A stretch of 26,132 nucleotides of DNA from an uncultured Campylobacteraceae bacterium (GCA_913057765.1 CAJXPH010000011.1:1-26132), one strand, 5' to 3'; counted from the stretch's first letter, positions 14,931-23,723 are shown. Translations and numbers: made by a program. The notes: a model not told the origin generated them from the sequence alone.

Positions 14931-16142
14931 ATGTTAAAAGTTTTAAAATTTGGTGGAACAAGTGTTGGTACACTTGAAAGAATTCAAAATGTTGCAAATA
15001 TTATAAAAGATATAAGAGATGATGGTCATGATGTTATAGCTGTAGTTTCAGCTATGAGTGGTGAAACAAATAAATTAATTGAATATGCTGAAAGTTTTTC
15101 AAAAGCTCCAATAGCTAATGAAATGGATATGTTGTTAAGTTCTGGTGAAAGAGTAACTTCGGCATTACTTTCTATTGCATTAAATGAACAAGGGTATAAG
15201 ACTACTTCAATGAGTGGAAGAGAAGCAGGTATTGTTACTGATAATGCTCATACAAGAGCTAGAATAGAATCAATTGATACAACAAATATGAAAAATGCAA
15301 TTACTGATGGTAAAATAATCATTGTTGCAGGTTTTCAAGGAATAACTCAAGACACTCATAGAATTTCTACTTTAGGTCGAGGTGGTTCTGATTTAACTGC
15401 TGTTGCAATAGCAGGTGCAATACATGCAGATGTTTGTGAAATATATACGGATGTTGATGGTATTTATACTACTGATCCCCGAATTGAACCTAAAGCAAAG
15501 AAGTTAGAAAAAATATCATATGATGAAATGTTAGAACTAGCTTCACTAGGAGCGAAAGTTTTACAAAATAGATCAGTAGAAATGGCGAAAAAATTGAATG
15601 TAAATTTAGTTTCAAGAAGTAGCTTCACGCCAGAAGTTGAAGGTACGTTAATAACTAAGGAAGAAAATATTATGGAAAAACCAGTTGTAAGTGGTATCGC
15701 ATTAGATAAAAATCAAGTAAGAGTTGGAATGTATAGTGTTACTGATAGACCAGGTATTGCAGCAGCAATTTTTACTGCATTAGCAGACGCGAATATTAAC
15801 GTTGATATGATTGTACAAACTGTCGGTGTTGATGGTAAAACTGATTTAGACTTTACTATTCCTACAACTGATTGGGAAGTTTGTAAAACTGTTATGAATA
15901 CTTTTGAAAACGATGTTGAAAAAGTAGATTACAATGAAAAAATTTGTAAAGTATCTGTTGTAGGTGTTGGAATGAAATCACATACTGGTGTTGCCTCTAA
16001 AGCATTCTCAGCTTTAGCAAATGAAAATATCAATATAAGAATTATTTCTACTTCTGAAATTAAAATATCTATGATTGTTGAAGAAAAATATGCAGAACTT
16101 GCTGTTCGTGCGCTTCATGACGTTTATAACTTGGATCAATAA
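14931..16142 (+). CDS. lysC: Aspartate kinase
   Basis: A 403-residue aspartokinase, the first step from aspartate to lysine, threonine, methionine and diaminopimelate. The kinase domain opens with KFGGTSVG, followed by VVSAMSGETNKL, GRGGSDLTA and YTDVDGIYTTDPR. Two ACT domains (about 255-403; for example RPGIAAAIFTALADANINVDMI and VASKAFSALANENINIRIIS) provide feedback control by end-product amino acids, as is known for this family. There is no fused homoserine dehydrogenase. It lies 18 bases after rppH and two bases ahead of hobA. Diaminopimelate made through this path also feeds peptidoglycan. Confidence 0.96.
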   Translation: MLKVLKFGGTSVGTLERIQNVANIIKDIRDDGHDVIAVVSAMSGETNKLIEYAESFSKAPIANEMDMLLSSGERVTSALLSIALNEQGYKTTSMSGREAGIVTDNAHTRARIESIDTTNMKNAITDGKIIIVAGFQGITQDTHRISTLGRGGSDLTAVAIAGAIHADVCEIYTDVDGIYTTDPRIEPKAKKLEKISYDEMLELASLGAKVLQNRSVEMAKKLNVNLVSRSSFTPEVEGTLITKEENIMEKPVVSGIALDKNQVRVGMYSVTDRPGIAAAIFTALADANINVDMIVQTVGVDGKTDLDFTIPTTDWEVCKTVMNTFENDVEKVDYNEKICKVSVVGVGMKSHTGVASKAFSALANENINIRIISTSEIKISMIVEEKYAELAVRALHDVYNLDQ

Positions 16143-16144
16143 AG

Positions 16145-16696
16145 GTGCAAGAATTTTTAAATTGGACTGTTGATACAATCAGAGAAGATAGACTTATTTC
16201 TCCTTGGTTAGAAGAGAAAAAATACGAATGGGTTCCTTTAGTATCAAAATCTATAGTTAACTTATTTGATAAGGGATGTTCAGTACTAATTATCACAGAT
16301 AGTGATAGAGACTGGTTTTTAAAATATATTATGACTAATATTAATTCACAAAAGCAGAACCGTCCTTTCTTACCTTTTTATAATTTCAAATCATTTTATA
16401 AAGATTTAGATGATTTTAAAACTGAGGATGATATTAATTTCATAAAAGATATGTTAAATATTTCTTTTCCAAATGGATACTGTTTTTGGTATATAGGTAA
16501 AAGTAATGATACTAGAGCAACTTTACCAAAATTTGCTAAAAATTCATTTCTTTGGATATTTGATGAAGAAATTCAAGATGCATTTAACTTAAAAAATAGT
16601 GATGAAGCATTAGATATGAAATTACTTCAAATGTTTAGACTTTATAATAAAACATTAAGTGCATCATTATTTGCAGAAATTAACGTAGAGCATTAA
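16145..16696 (+). CDS. hobA: DnaA-binding replication initiation factor HobA
   Basis: A 183-residue protein matching H. pylori HobA along its length. HobA is found in epsilonproteobacteria, has a DiaA-like fold, and binds domain I of DnaA to help it assemble at oriC. Shared segments include the N-terminal MQEFLNW, the LIITDSDRDWFLKYIMTNIN region, FWYIGK, SFLWIFDEE and the C-terminal KLLQMFRLYNKTLSASLF. The start is GTG at 16145, which aligns with the HobA N-terminus. AAAGG overlaps the start codon itself, so the working ribosome binding site may instead be GGA at 16133-16135, inside the end of lysC. It overlaps holB by one base. The neighbours lysC, holB and folP match the order I remember from H. 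pylori. Confidence 0.92.
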   Translation: MQEFLNWTVDTIREDRLISPWLEEKKYEWVPLVSKSIVNLFDKGCSVLIITDSDRDWFLKYIMTNINSQKQNRPFLPFYNFKSFYKDLDDFKTEDDINFIKDMLNISFPNGYCFWYIGKSNDTRATLPKFAKNSFLWIFDEEIQDAFNLKNSDEALDMKLLQMFRLYNKTLSASLFAEINVEH

Positions 16697-17328
16697 TGAA
16701 CATTACAAAAATTGAATCATCTTACATTTTAATTGTAAATAGTATTGATGATACATTAAATTCTTTATTACCTCATTATTCAAAACATAACGTTAGAGTA
16801 ATTAGGAATGAAGAAAAAGATGACTTTTTATTAGCTCAAGCGAATGCTGCAACTAAAGAAGCTTACATTTCTTCAAATGAAAAAAAATATATTATTCTTT
16901 GTGGAAAAACATTTAGAAAAGAAGCACAGAATTCATTACTTAAAATATTAGAAGAGCCACCTTCTAATATTGTTTTTATAATTATTACAAATTCAAAGTC
17001 AACTATATTACCTACAATTTTTTCAAGAATTCCTCATAAATTTTTTAAAAGAGATGTTAATAGAAAAGATATTGAACTTGATATTATGAAGCTTGATTTA
17101 AAAGATGTTTATACTTTATTAAAGGATAATCAGCGAATATCAAAAAATGATGCAAAAGATATTGTTGAATCAATTCTTTATAAAGTTAATACTCAAAAAA
17201 TTAAATTAAATCAAAATGAATTAGATGTGTTTTCTAAATCAATTAAATTATTAGAACTAAATTCTAGACCAATAAATATCTTAACTACTTTGCTTCTTAC
17301 ATTACTAAATAGAAAAAAAACTATTTAA
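16696..17328 (+). CDS. holB: DNA polymerase III delta-prime subunit, short form
   Basis: A 210-residue protein of the clamp-loader delta-prime family, which helps load the sliding clamp. The recognisable core is FRKEAQNSLLKILEEPPSN (about 74-92), then VFIIITNSKSTILPTIFSRIPHKFF, containing the SR of the clamp-loader SRC motif. It is much shorter than the E. coli delta-prime (334 residues): the N-terminal nucleotide-binding part has no Walker A loop and no zinc module. Short versions are usual in this group as far as I recall. The ATG overlaps the hobA stop (TAATG), so a replication initiation factor and a replisome part are translationally coupled. Confidence 0.85.
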   Translation: MNITKIESSYILIVNSIDDTLNSLLPHYSKHNVRVIRNEEKDDFLLAQANAATKEAYISSNEKKYIILCGKTFRKEAQNSLLKILEEPPSNIVFIIITNSKSTILPTIFSRIPHKFFKRDVNRKDIELDIMKLDLKDVYTLLKDNQRISKNDAKDIVESILYKVNTQKIKLNQNELDVFSKSIKLLELNSRPINILTTLLLTLLNRKKTI

Positions 17329-17329
17329 C

Positions 17330-18148
17330 ATGATTATCCAAAAAAACTTTTCAACAAAAATAATGGGTGTTATTAATGCTAATGAGGATTCATTTTTTAA
17401 AGAGAGTCGACTTATAGGTTCATCAGCTATTACTAAAATAGAACAAATGATAGACGATGGTGCTAGTATTATTGATATTGGTGGAGTTTCAAGTAAACCA
17501 GGAAGTGAGTTTGTTTCTCCAGATGAAGAACTTACTAGAGTAAAGCCTATTTTAGATTTGATATATGAACAAAAGCTTTATGAAAAAATTGAATTTTCTT
17601 TAGACTCATATGAACCTCTTGTCCTTAAATATGCACTTGATAGAGGTTTTAGGATTGTTAATGATATTACTGGTTTATCAAATGATGAGGTATGTATAAT
17701 TGCAGCTTCATATGATGCAAAAGTTGTAATAATGCATATGCAAAATAATCCAGAAAATATGCAAATAAAACCTGAATATGATGATGTTATTTTAGATATT
17801 GATGACTTTTTTAATAAAAGAATTAAAAAAGCTAAATCTTTTGGGATAAAAGAAATTGTATTAGATGTAGGTATTGGATTTGGTAAAACTCTTGAACATA
17901 ATTTAAAATTATTAAGAAATTTAGAATATTTCAAACACTTTGGATATGAGTTATTAATTGGGGCTAGTAGAAAGTCTATGATTGATATGATTATACCAAC
18001 TTCAATTGAAGAAAGATTACCCGGAACTTTAGCAATTCATTTAGAAGCTATTAATACTGGAGCCTCAATAATAAGATGTCATGATGTTAAAGAACATTAT
18101 CAAGCTATAAAAGTGCAAGAGGCTATAAAAAAAGCGGAAATACTATAA
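17330..18148 (+). CDS. folP: Dihydropteroate synthase
   Basis: A 272-residue dihydropteroate synthase, joining pterin pyrophosphate and p-aminobenzoate in folate synthesis; sulfonamides act on this enzyme. Motifs are IMGVINANEDSF near the start (where most bacteria have NVTPDSF), IIDIGGVSSKPGSE (most have STRPG), RIVNDITGL, VVIMHMQ, LDVGIGFGKT, LIGASRKS and RCHDVKEH near the end. The departures from the common loop sequences lie in the substrate-binding loops and may be lineage features. It begins one base after holB and is the last gene of the operon. Its stop codon lies inside the hairpin shared with tyrA, facing it. Confidence 0.93.
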   Translation: MIIQKNFSTKIMGVINANEDSFFKESRLIGSSAITKIEQMIDDGASIIDIGGVSSKPGSEFVSPDEELTRVKPILDLIYEQKLYEKIEFSLDSYEPLVLKYALDRGFRIVNDITGLSNDEVCIIAASYDAKVVIMHMQNNPENMQIKPEYDDVILDIDDFFNKRIKKAKSFGIKEIVLDVGIGFGKTLEHNLKLLRNLEYFKHFGYELLIGASRKSMIDMIIPTSIEERLPGTLAIHLEAINTGASIIRCHDVKEHYQAIKVQEAIKKAEIL

Positions 18149-18162
18149 AACTATAGTATTTC
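18137..18162. terminator. Shared hairpin terminator between folP and tyrA
   Basis: A perfect 11-bp stem (GAAATACTATA, 18137-18147, against 18152-18162) with a 4-base loop AAAC. It spans both stop codons: folP TAA at 18146-18148 and tyrA TAG on the minus strand at 18153-18151. On the minus strand it is followed after three bases by seven T, a good intrinsic terminator for tyrA; on the plus strand the T-run is weaker (TTTC, then later TTTTTTC). Confidence 0.8.
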
Positions 18163-18981
18163 ATGAAGAGTATTTGCTTTTTTCATCCAAGTTTTTAATT
18201 CTTCATAACTTTCTTTTTCAACCATATCTCTAACTTTATTTAAATGAACTTCAAATAAATCTATTGATTCAAGAAGATTATTTCTATTTTGTCTAAAAAT
18301 ATCAGTCCACATATCTGGACTTGATTTTGCCACCCTACTCATATCTTTAAATCCACCGGCGGCTAATGCAATTATTGATTTTGGGTCTTCATGATTCATT
18401 ACTGTATTTGCAAGTGAATATGAAATTGCATGTGGTAAATGAGACATGTAGCAGGCATGAATATCATGTTCATGTGAATCCATAAAAATTATTCTCATAC
18501 CAATTTCTTGGAAAATATTAATAGTTCTTTCTTTATGTAATTCATCATTATCTTCTAAGTTACAAAGAACAACTGCTTTTCCTTCGTATAGTCCATCAAT
18601 AGAAGCAGTTGGTCCAAATTTCTCTGTACCTGTCATTGGATGAGCTGCTACAAAATTACTTCTTATTTCATTAGGAATATTTTTTACTATAATTTCTTTT
18701 GTTGAACCCATATCTAAAATTGTCGTATCTTTTGATATCCCGATTAAGTCATCCATCATTTCTAATATTGAATCTACTGGAATAGCTAAAATTATCATAT
18801 CTGATTTACTTTTTAAATCCTCAAGACTCATTAATTCATCTACTAAATTTAACTCTTTTATTTGTTCTGCTGTTTTTGGTGATCTTGCATACCCATATAT
18901 TTTATCTGCAATTCCATATTTCTTTACTGCTTTTGCAAAAGAACCACCCATAAGTCCAAGACCTACAATACCTATATTCAA
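18151..18981 (-). CDS. tyrA: Prephenate dehydrogenase
   Basis: A 276-residue enzyme that oxidises prephenate toward tyrosine. The N-terminal NAD(P)-binding loop is GLGLMGGS (7-14). The catalytic-region histidines lie in AAHPMTGTEKFGP and SHLPHAISYSLA, followed by AAGGFKDMSRVAKSSPDMW, which is typical of the family. There is no fused chorismate mutase and no C-terminal ACT domain, so the enzyme is the short form. The start is TTG, with AAAGG eight bases upstream; no ATG is suitably placed. It stands alone on the minus strand between the folP operon and bamA. Confidence 0.94.
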   Translation of the reverse strand: MNIGIVGLGLMGGSFAKAVKKYGIADKIYGYARSPKTAEQIKELNLVDELMSLEDLKSKSDMIILAIPVDSILEMMDDLIGISKDTTILDMGSTKEIIVKNIPNEIRSNFVAAHPMTGTEKFGPTASIDGLYEGKAVVLCNLEDNDELHKERTINIFQEIGMRIIFMDSHEHDIHACYMSHLPHAISYSLANTVMNHEDPKSIIALAAGGFKDMSRVAKSSPDMWTDIFRQNRNNLLESIDLFEVHLNKVRDMVEKESYEELKTWMKKANTLHEIL

Positions 18982-19007
18982 ATTTCAAACCTTTAATAAT
19001 ATTTTTA

Positions 19008-19025
19008 AAGATATGATTATATCTT
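19008..19025. repeat. Small inverted repeat in the tyrA/bamA divergent gap
   Basis: AAGATAT (19008-19014), loop GATT, ATATCTT (19019-19025) lies in the 109-base gap between the tyrA and bamA starts. It could be an operator for one or both genes, but 7-bp arms in AT-rich DNA can arise by chance. There is no T-run next to it that would make it a terminator. Confidence 0.3.
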
Positions 19026-19069
19026 AACCCTCCTATAAACTTTATTTAGATATATTATTTAGCTTTAAT

Positions 19070-19075
19070 TATAAT
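19070..19075 (+). promoter_or_regulatory. Putative -10 box of bamA
   Basis: TATAAT lies 15 bases before the GTG start of bamA, with AAGGA at 19081-19085 as ribosome binding site. This would give a very short leader. Another AT-rich candidate, TATATT, lies at 19051-19056. Motif evidence only. Confidence 0.35.
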
Positions 19076-19090
19076 TTTATAAGGATTACT

Positions 19091-21346
19091 GTGAAAAATA
19101 AAAGTATCTTATTATCTGTTGCTTTAGCTTCGTTACTTCAAGCTGAGCAAATTACATCAATAGAATATGTAAATTTAACAAAAATTTCGTCTACGATTGC
19201 CAATGAAACACTTAATATGCAAGTTGGACAAGAATTAAATATTGATAAAATCAATAGTGCTATAAAAGATTTTTATAAGTTCAACTATTTTGATGATATT
19301 GTAGTAAATAGTAATAATGGAAAACTTCAATTTGTTTTCGATGAAAAGCCATCTATTGCAAATGTTGACATTGTTGGATATAAATCTAGAGAAGATGATG
19401 TTGAAATATTAAAAAAACAAATAGGTATAAACAAAGGTAATCTGTACTCTGCTAAAAGAGTAAAAAAAGCAAAAGATAACCTTTTAAAAGAATTAGAAAG
19501 AGCTGGATATATCAATTCTGTTGTGGAAGTTGATGTTGAAAATATAAATGATGATGCAGTTGCTGTTACTTTTAATGTAAATAAAGGTGATGAAATTGTT
19601 ATTAAAAATGTAAATTATTTTGGTGCAGAGAATTTAGAACAATATGATTTTGAGCATGTTACTTCAAATAAACAAGAAGAATTCGCTTCATGGTTTATCA
19701 CTCAAAATGGTGGTGAATTAGATGCTGAACAATTAAAATATGATAGTCAAAGAATTAGAGACTTATATTTAGAACATGGTTATTTAGATGCACAAATTGA
19801 TAATCCTTTTGTAGAAGTTGACTTTTCATCAAATCAAGCTGATTTAGACTTCTATATTGAAGAAGGAAGACAATATAAAACAAATACAATTACTATTTAT
19901 TTAAATTCAGAAATTATTGATCCTAAAGATATATATCCTGAATTACAATTAATAAAAGATAGAGTTTTTAATGTTAAAAAATTAAGAAAAGACTCTGACT
20001 ATATAAAAACACTTGTTTCTGATTTGGGTTATGCCTTCACACAAGTACAATATGATATAAAAAAAGATGAAAAAAATGGAACAGCAGATGTTATATTTAA
20101 TGTAATACCTGGAAATCAAGTATATATAAGAGATGTTAAAATTTCTGGTAATAGTAGAACACTTGATAGAGTTATTAGAAGAAATGTATATTTAGCTCCT
20201 GGTGACTTATTTAACTTAACAGACTTTAATGATTCTAAATCAAAATTAAAAAGAAGTGGATATTTTGATGATGTTAGATTAGAACAAAAAAGAATTAGTG
20301 CTGATAAAATGGACTTAATTGTAAAAGTTAGAGAAGCATCAACTGGTAATATCACTCTTGGTGGTGGATATGGTTCTTACGATAAACTTATGGTTAGTGG
20401 ATCAATTGTAGATAAAAATATTTTTGGTTCAGGTCTTACTTTAGGTCTTTCAGCTGATTTATCAGCAAATAAATCAGATTTTTCTTTAAAACTTAAAAAC
20501 CCTTCAATTAGAGATAGTATATATCATGGTGATTTTGATATTCATAGTGGTACAAATGAAATCAATAATGAAGTTTATGATTTAGATAAAGAAACAAAAG
20601 GTTTTTCTGTTGGCTTAGGAAGAGAAATTTTTAGAAACTTAAAAGCTGGTGCTAGATATAGACTTGATTTTATAGAAGAAAAATATGATTATGATGAAGA
20701 TGAAGTGAATTTAAATGATGGTAAAAACTATTATAAAAATGAAGAATATGTAACAAGTTCTATTACTCCATATATTACCTTTGATAATACAGATGATTAC
20801 TATATTCCAAGAAAAGGTTTTAAAATTGGTACTTCATTAGAAGTTGCTGGTATTGGTGGAGATTCAAAATACTTAAAAAGTTCATCGTCTTTAAAGTATT
20901 TTTATTCTTTAAATAAATTATATGATTTAGATTGGATTTTGAGATACAAAATACAAGCTAAATTCTTAGTTGATAATGGGCAAATTAATCAAGGTGATTC
21001 TTTATATCTAGGTGGTACAAAATCTTTAAGAGGATTTAAATCATTTGCTTTTGGTCCAAATAGAGATGATGGAGTTGTTGAAGAACCTTATAAAGCTATG
21101 GCAGCAACATCTGTAGAATTGAGTTTCCCTTTATCTGAAGCTGCAAAAATGAGATGGGGAGCCTTTTATGATTATGGGGCAATTGGAAAAGATAATATAG
21201 ATGATATTCAAAGATCAAGTGTTGGAGCACTTTTTGAATGGGTTTCACCTTTTGGTCCAATACAACTAATATATGCATTACCTCTTGATGATGAAAAAGA
21301 TGATGACACTTCAAACTTTGAATTCTCTTTAGGGTCAAGTTTTTAA
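19091..21346 (+). CDS. bamA: Outer-membrane protein assembly factor BamA
   Basis: A 751-residue Omp85 protein that folds beta-barrels into the outer membrane. A signal peptide (MKNKSILLSVALASLLQA, cut near residue 18) is followed by a series of POTRA domains to about residue 415; the last ones show GNSRTLDRVIRRNVYLAPGDLFN and RSGYFDDVRLEQ. The C-terminal half is a 16-stranded barrel type with GGGYGSYDK, the conserved RGF motif (R647, G648, F649) that folds into the barrel, and the terminal Phe of an outer-membrane protein (FEFSLGSSF). The start is GTG with AAGGA five bases upstream. It is the only Bam component here. mqnC starts two bases after its stop. Confidence 0.95.
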   Translation: MKNKSILLSVALASLLQAEQITSIEYVNLTKISSTIANETLNMQVGQELNIDKINSAIKDFYKFNYFDDIVVNSNNGKLQFVFDEKPSIANVDIVGYKSREDDVEILKKQIGINKGNLYSAKRVKKAKDNLLKELERAGYINSVVEVDVENINDDAVAVTFNVNKGDEIVIKNVNYFGAENLEQYDFEHVTSNKQEEFASWFITQNGGELDAEQLKYDSQRIRDLYLEHGYLDAQIDNPFVEVDFSSNQADLDFYIEEGRQYKTNTITIYLNSEIIDPKDIYPELQLIKDRVFNVKKLRKDSDYIKTLVSDLGYAFTQVQYDIKKDEKNGTADVIFNVIPGNQVYIRDVKISGNSRTLDRVIRRNVYLAPGDLFNLTDFNDSKSKLKRSGYFDDVRLEQKRISADKMDLIVKVREASTGNITLGGGYGSYDKLMVSGSIVDKNIFGSGLTLGLSADLSANKSDFSLKLKNPSIRDSIYHGDFDIHSGTNEINNEVYDLDKETKGFSVGLGREIFRNLKAGARYRLDFIEEKYDYDEDEVNLNDGKNYYKNEEYVTSSITPYITFDNTDDYYIPRKGFKIGTSLEVAGIGGDSKYLKSSSSLKYFYSLNKLYDLDWILRYKIQAKFLVDNGQINQGDSLYLGGTKSLRGFKSFAFGPNRDDGVVEEPYKAMAATSVELSFPLSEAAKMRWGAFYDYGAIGKDNIDDIQRSSVGALFEWVSPFGPIQLIYALPLDDEKDDDTSNFEFSLGSSF

Positions 21347-21348
21347 TT

Positions 21349-22419
21349 ATGGTTAAAAGAATGGATATAACAAATAGAAGAATAACAAATGAAGAAGCAC
21401 TTGATTTAATCAAAAATGCTCCTTTGGTTGAATTAGGTGAATTAGCTACTAAGAAAAAAGAGCAACTTCACCCTAAAAAAGTAACTTCTTTTGTAGTTGA
21501 TAGAAATATTAACTATACAAATGTTTGCTGGGTTGATTGTAAGTTCTGCGCATTTTATAGACATGGTCGAGATGAAGATTCATATGTTTTAAAGTTTGAT
21601 GAAATTGACCAAAAAATTGAAGAACTACTTGAAATTGGTGGTACACAGATTTTAATGCAAGGTGGTGTCCATCCTAAACTAAAAATTGAGTATTATGAAG
21701 AACTTGTAGAACATATTCATACTAAATTTCCACAAATAACATTACACTCTTTTTCTGCTATTGAAATCTCTTATATTGCTAGAGTATCAAAAATTACAAA
21801 ACTTGAAGTTTTAAAAAGATTACAAGTTAAAGGCTTAAGTTCTATCCCTGGCGCTGGTGCTGAAATTTTAAGTGATAGAGTAAGAGATATAATTGCTCCA
21901 AAAAAAATGGATGCAGAAGAATGGATTGAAATACATAGATTAGCTCATTCAATTGGCATGAAAACTACTGCAACAATGATGTTTGGTACAGTTGAAACTG
22001 ATGAAGAAATTATAGAACATTGGGAAATGATTAGAAAACTACAAGATGAAACTGGTGGTTTTAGAGCATTTATTATGTGGTCTTTCCAAAGTGATAATAC
22101 AAAACTAAAAGAAGAGATTCCTGATTTAAAACCTCAGTCTTCAAATAGATATTTAAGACTACTTGCAGTTTCAAGACTTTATTTAGATAATTTTAAGAAT
22201 ATGCAAAGTTCGTGGGTTACACAAGGAAGTTATATCGGTCAAATGGCTTTAAAATTTGGAGCAAATGATTTAGGTAGTACAATGATGGAAGAAAATGTTG
22301 TTGCGGCAGCAGGAGCTTCAAATTGTATGAATCAAGATCAGATGATAGAACTTATTAGAGACGTTGGTGAAAATCCAGCAAAAAGAAATACTGCCTATGA
22401 GATATTAGAAAGGTTTTAG
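21349..22419 (+). CDS. mqnC: Cyclic dehypoxanthine futalosine synthase MqnC
   Basis: A 356-residue radical SAM enzyme of the futalosine route to menaquinone, the respiratory quinone of epsilonproteobacteria. The 4Fe-4S cysteines are C60, C64 and C67 in NVCWVDCKFCAFYR. Other marks are ILMQGGVHPKLKIEYYEEL, SIPGAGAEILSDRVRDIIAPKK, GMKTTATMMFGTVET and QSSWVTQG near residue 285, all typical of MqnC as opposed to MqnE. The ATG lies two bases after the bamA stop, so it is in the same transcript, and the M16 protein follows seven bases later. No other menaquinone gene lies in the window. Confidence 0.94.
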   Translation: MVKRMDITNRRITNEEALDLIKNAPLVELGELATKKKEQLHPKKVTSFVVDRNINYTNVCWVDCKFCAFYRHGRDEDSYVLKFDEIDQKIEELLEIGGTQILMQGGVHPKLKIEYYEELVEHIHTKFPQITLHSFSAIEISYIARVSKITKLEVLKRLQVKGLSSIPGAGAEILSDRVRDIIAPKKMDAEEWIEIHRLAHSIGMKTTATMMFGTVETDEEIIEHWEMIRKLQDETGGFRAFIMWSFQSDNTKLKEEIPDLKPQSSNRYLRLLAVSRLYLDNFKNMQSSWVTQGSYIGQMALKFGANDLGSTMMEENVVAAAGASNCMNQDQMIELIRDVGENPAKRNTAYEILERF

Positions 22420-22426
22420 TATCTCT

Positions 22427-23722
22427 ATGAAAAATAAAATTATTCAATCAATATTAATATTATTATGTTTACAAGGAATTTTAATGGCTGCTTCAATAAA
22501 GCACGAAGAAATTAATGGTATAAAAGTTCCTGTAGTTTTTGAAAAAGATACAAATTTACCTATTTTAAATTTACAATTAGTCTTTAGAAACTCAGGATAT
22601 ATACAAGATAACGGGAAAAGTGGTATTGCATCAATTTCAGCAAAACTTTTAAACGAAGGAACTAAAAAACTAGGTTCTACTAAGTTTGCACAAAAATTGG
22701 AAAATTCTGCAATTTCTTTACATACAAGTAGTGGATTTGAAACATTTGTTATAGAACTTTCATCTATAAAAGATGTTCATGAAAAAGGTTTAAAGCTTCT
22801 AAAAGAATTGTTAGAAGATCCTAATTATGATGAAAAAGCTTTAGCTAAAATAAAAACAATACTAATTGGTTCTTTAAAAAGAAAAGAAAATGATTTTGAC
22901 TATATTGCAAGTAAAAATTTAAAAAAACTTATTTTTAAAGACACAGCTTTAGAGCAACCTGCTTCTGGTTCTATTGAATCAATTTCAAAATTGAAAATCA
23001 ATGATATAAAAAAGTTTTTAAGTTCTGCACTCGATTTAAATAATTTAATTATAGTTGCTGGCGGAGATTTTGAATATGATGAATTAATTCCAAAAGTAAA
23101 AAATTTAATAAAAATATTAGATGCTAAAAATAAAAATGAATTAAAAAATATTATTGTTAATGATAAGTCAAGAACTGATACTTTATTAAAAGAAACACAA
23201 CAGGCATACGTTTATTTTGGTAGTCCTTTTAATGTAAAAGTCACAGATAAAGACTCATATATGGCAAAAGTTGCCTCTTTTATACTTGGCGGAAGTGGTT
23301 TCGGTTCTAGACTAATGGAAGAAATAAGAGTAAAAAGAGGATTAGCTTATTCTGCATATGGATATGTTTCTCAAAATAAATCACACTCTTTCTTTACAGG
23401 TTATTTACAAACCAAATTAGAAACCGCTGATGAAGCAAAAGAGTTGGTTATATCAATAATTGATAACTTTGTTAAAAAAGGTGTTACTAAAGAAGAGTTA
23501 CAATCTGCAAAAAACTTTTTGCTTGGAAGTGAACCTCTTAGAACCGAAACTTTGTCTCAACGATTAAATAGAGCTTTTACACTTTATTATAGAGGATTAG
23601 ATCAAAATCATTCAAAAAAAGAATTAGAAAAAATAGAAAATCTTAAGTTGGAAGATTTAAACAATTATATTAAATCTCATAAAGAGATTAAAAAATTATC
23701 ATTTTCAATAGTAAGGAAGTAA
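22427..23722 (+). CDS. Secreted M16-family protein without the zinc motif
   Basis: A 431-residue exported protein of the M16 (insulinase/processing protease) fold. The signal peptide is about residues 1-21 (hydrophobic IIQSILILLCLQGILM, then AAS); the Cys at 14 is not in a lipobox. The first domain has the usual N-terminal strand and helix, but where active members have HxxEH the sequence is GIASISAKLLNEG (66-78), with no His at all. The second domain keeps the substrate-binding segment RVKRGLAYSAYG. In M16 pairs one subunit carries the zinc site and the other carries this R/Y segment, so this looks like the non-catalytic partner or a chaperone-like member. The gene it would pair with is not here. 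Order after bamA and mqnC is as I recall in H. pylori (ymxG position). Confidence 0.85.
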   Translation: MKNKIIQSILILLCLQGILMAASIKHEEINGIKVPVVFEKDTNLPILNLQLVFRNSGYIQDNGKSGIASISAKLLNEGTKKLGSTKFAQKLENSAISLHTSSGFETFVIELSSIKDVHEKGLKLLKELLEDPNYDEKALAKIKTILIGSLKRKENDFDYIASKNLKKLIFKDTALEQPASGSIESISKLKINDIKKFLSSALDLNNLIIVAGGDFEYDELIPKVKNLIKILDAKNKNELKNIIVNDKSRTDTLLKETQQAYVYFGSPFNVKVTDKDSYMAKVASFILGGSGFGSRLMEEIRVKRGLAYSAYGYVSQNKSHSFFTGYLQTKLETADEAKELVISIIDNFVKKGVTKEELQSAKNFLLGSEPLRTETLSQRLNRAFTLYYRGLDQNHSKKELEKIENLKLEDLNNYIKSHKEIKKLSFSIVRK

Positions 23723-23723
23723 T

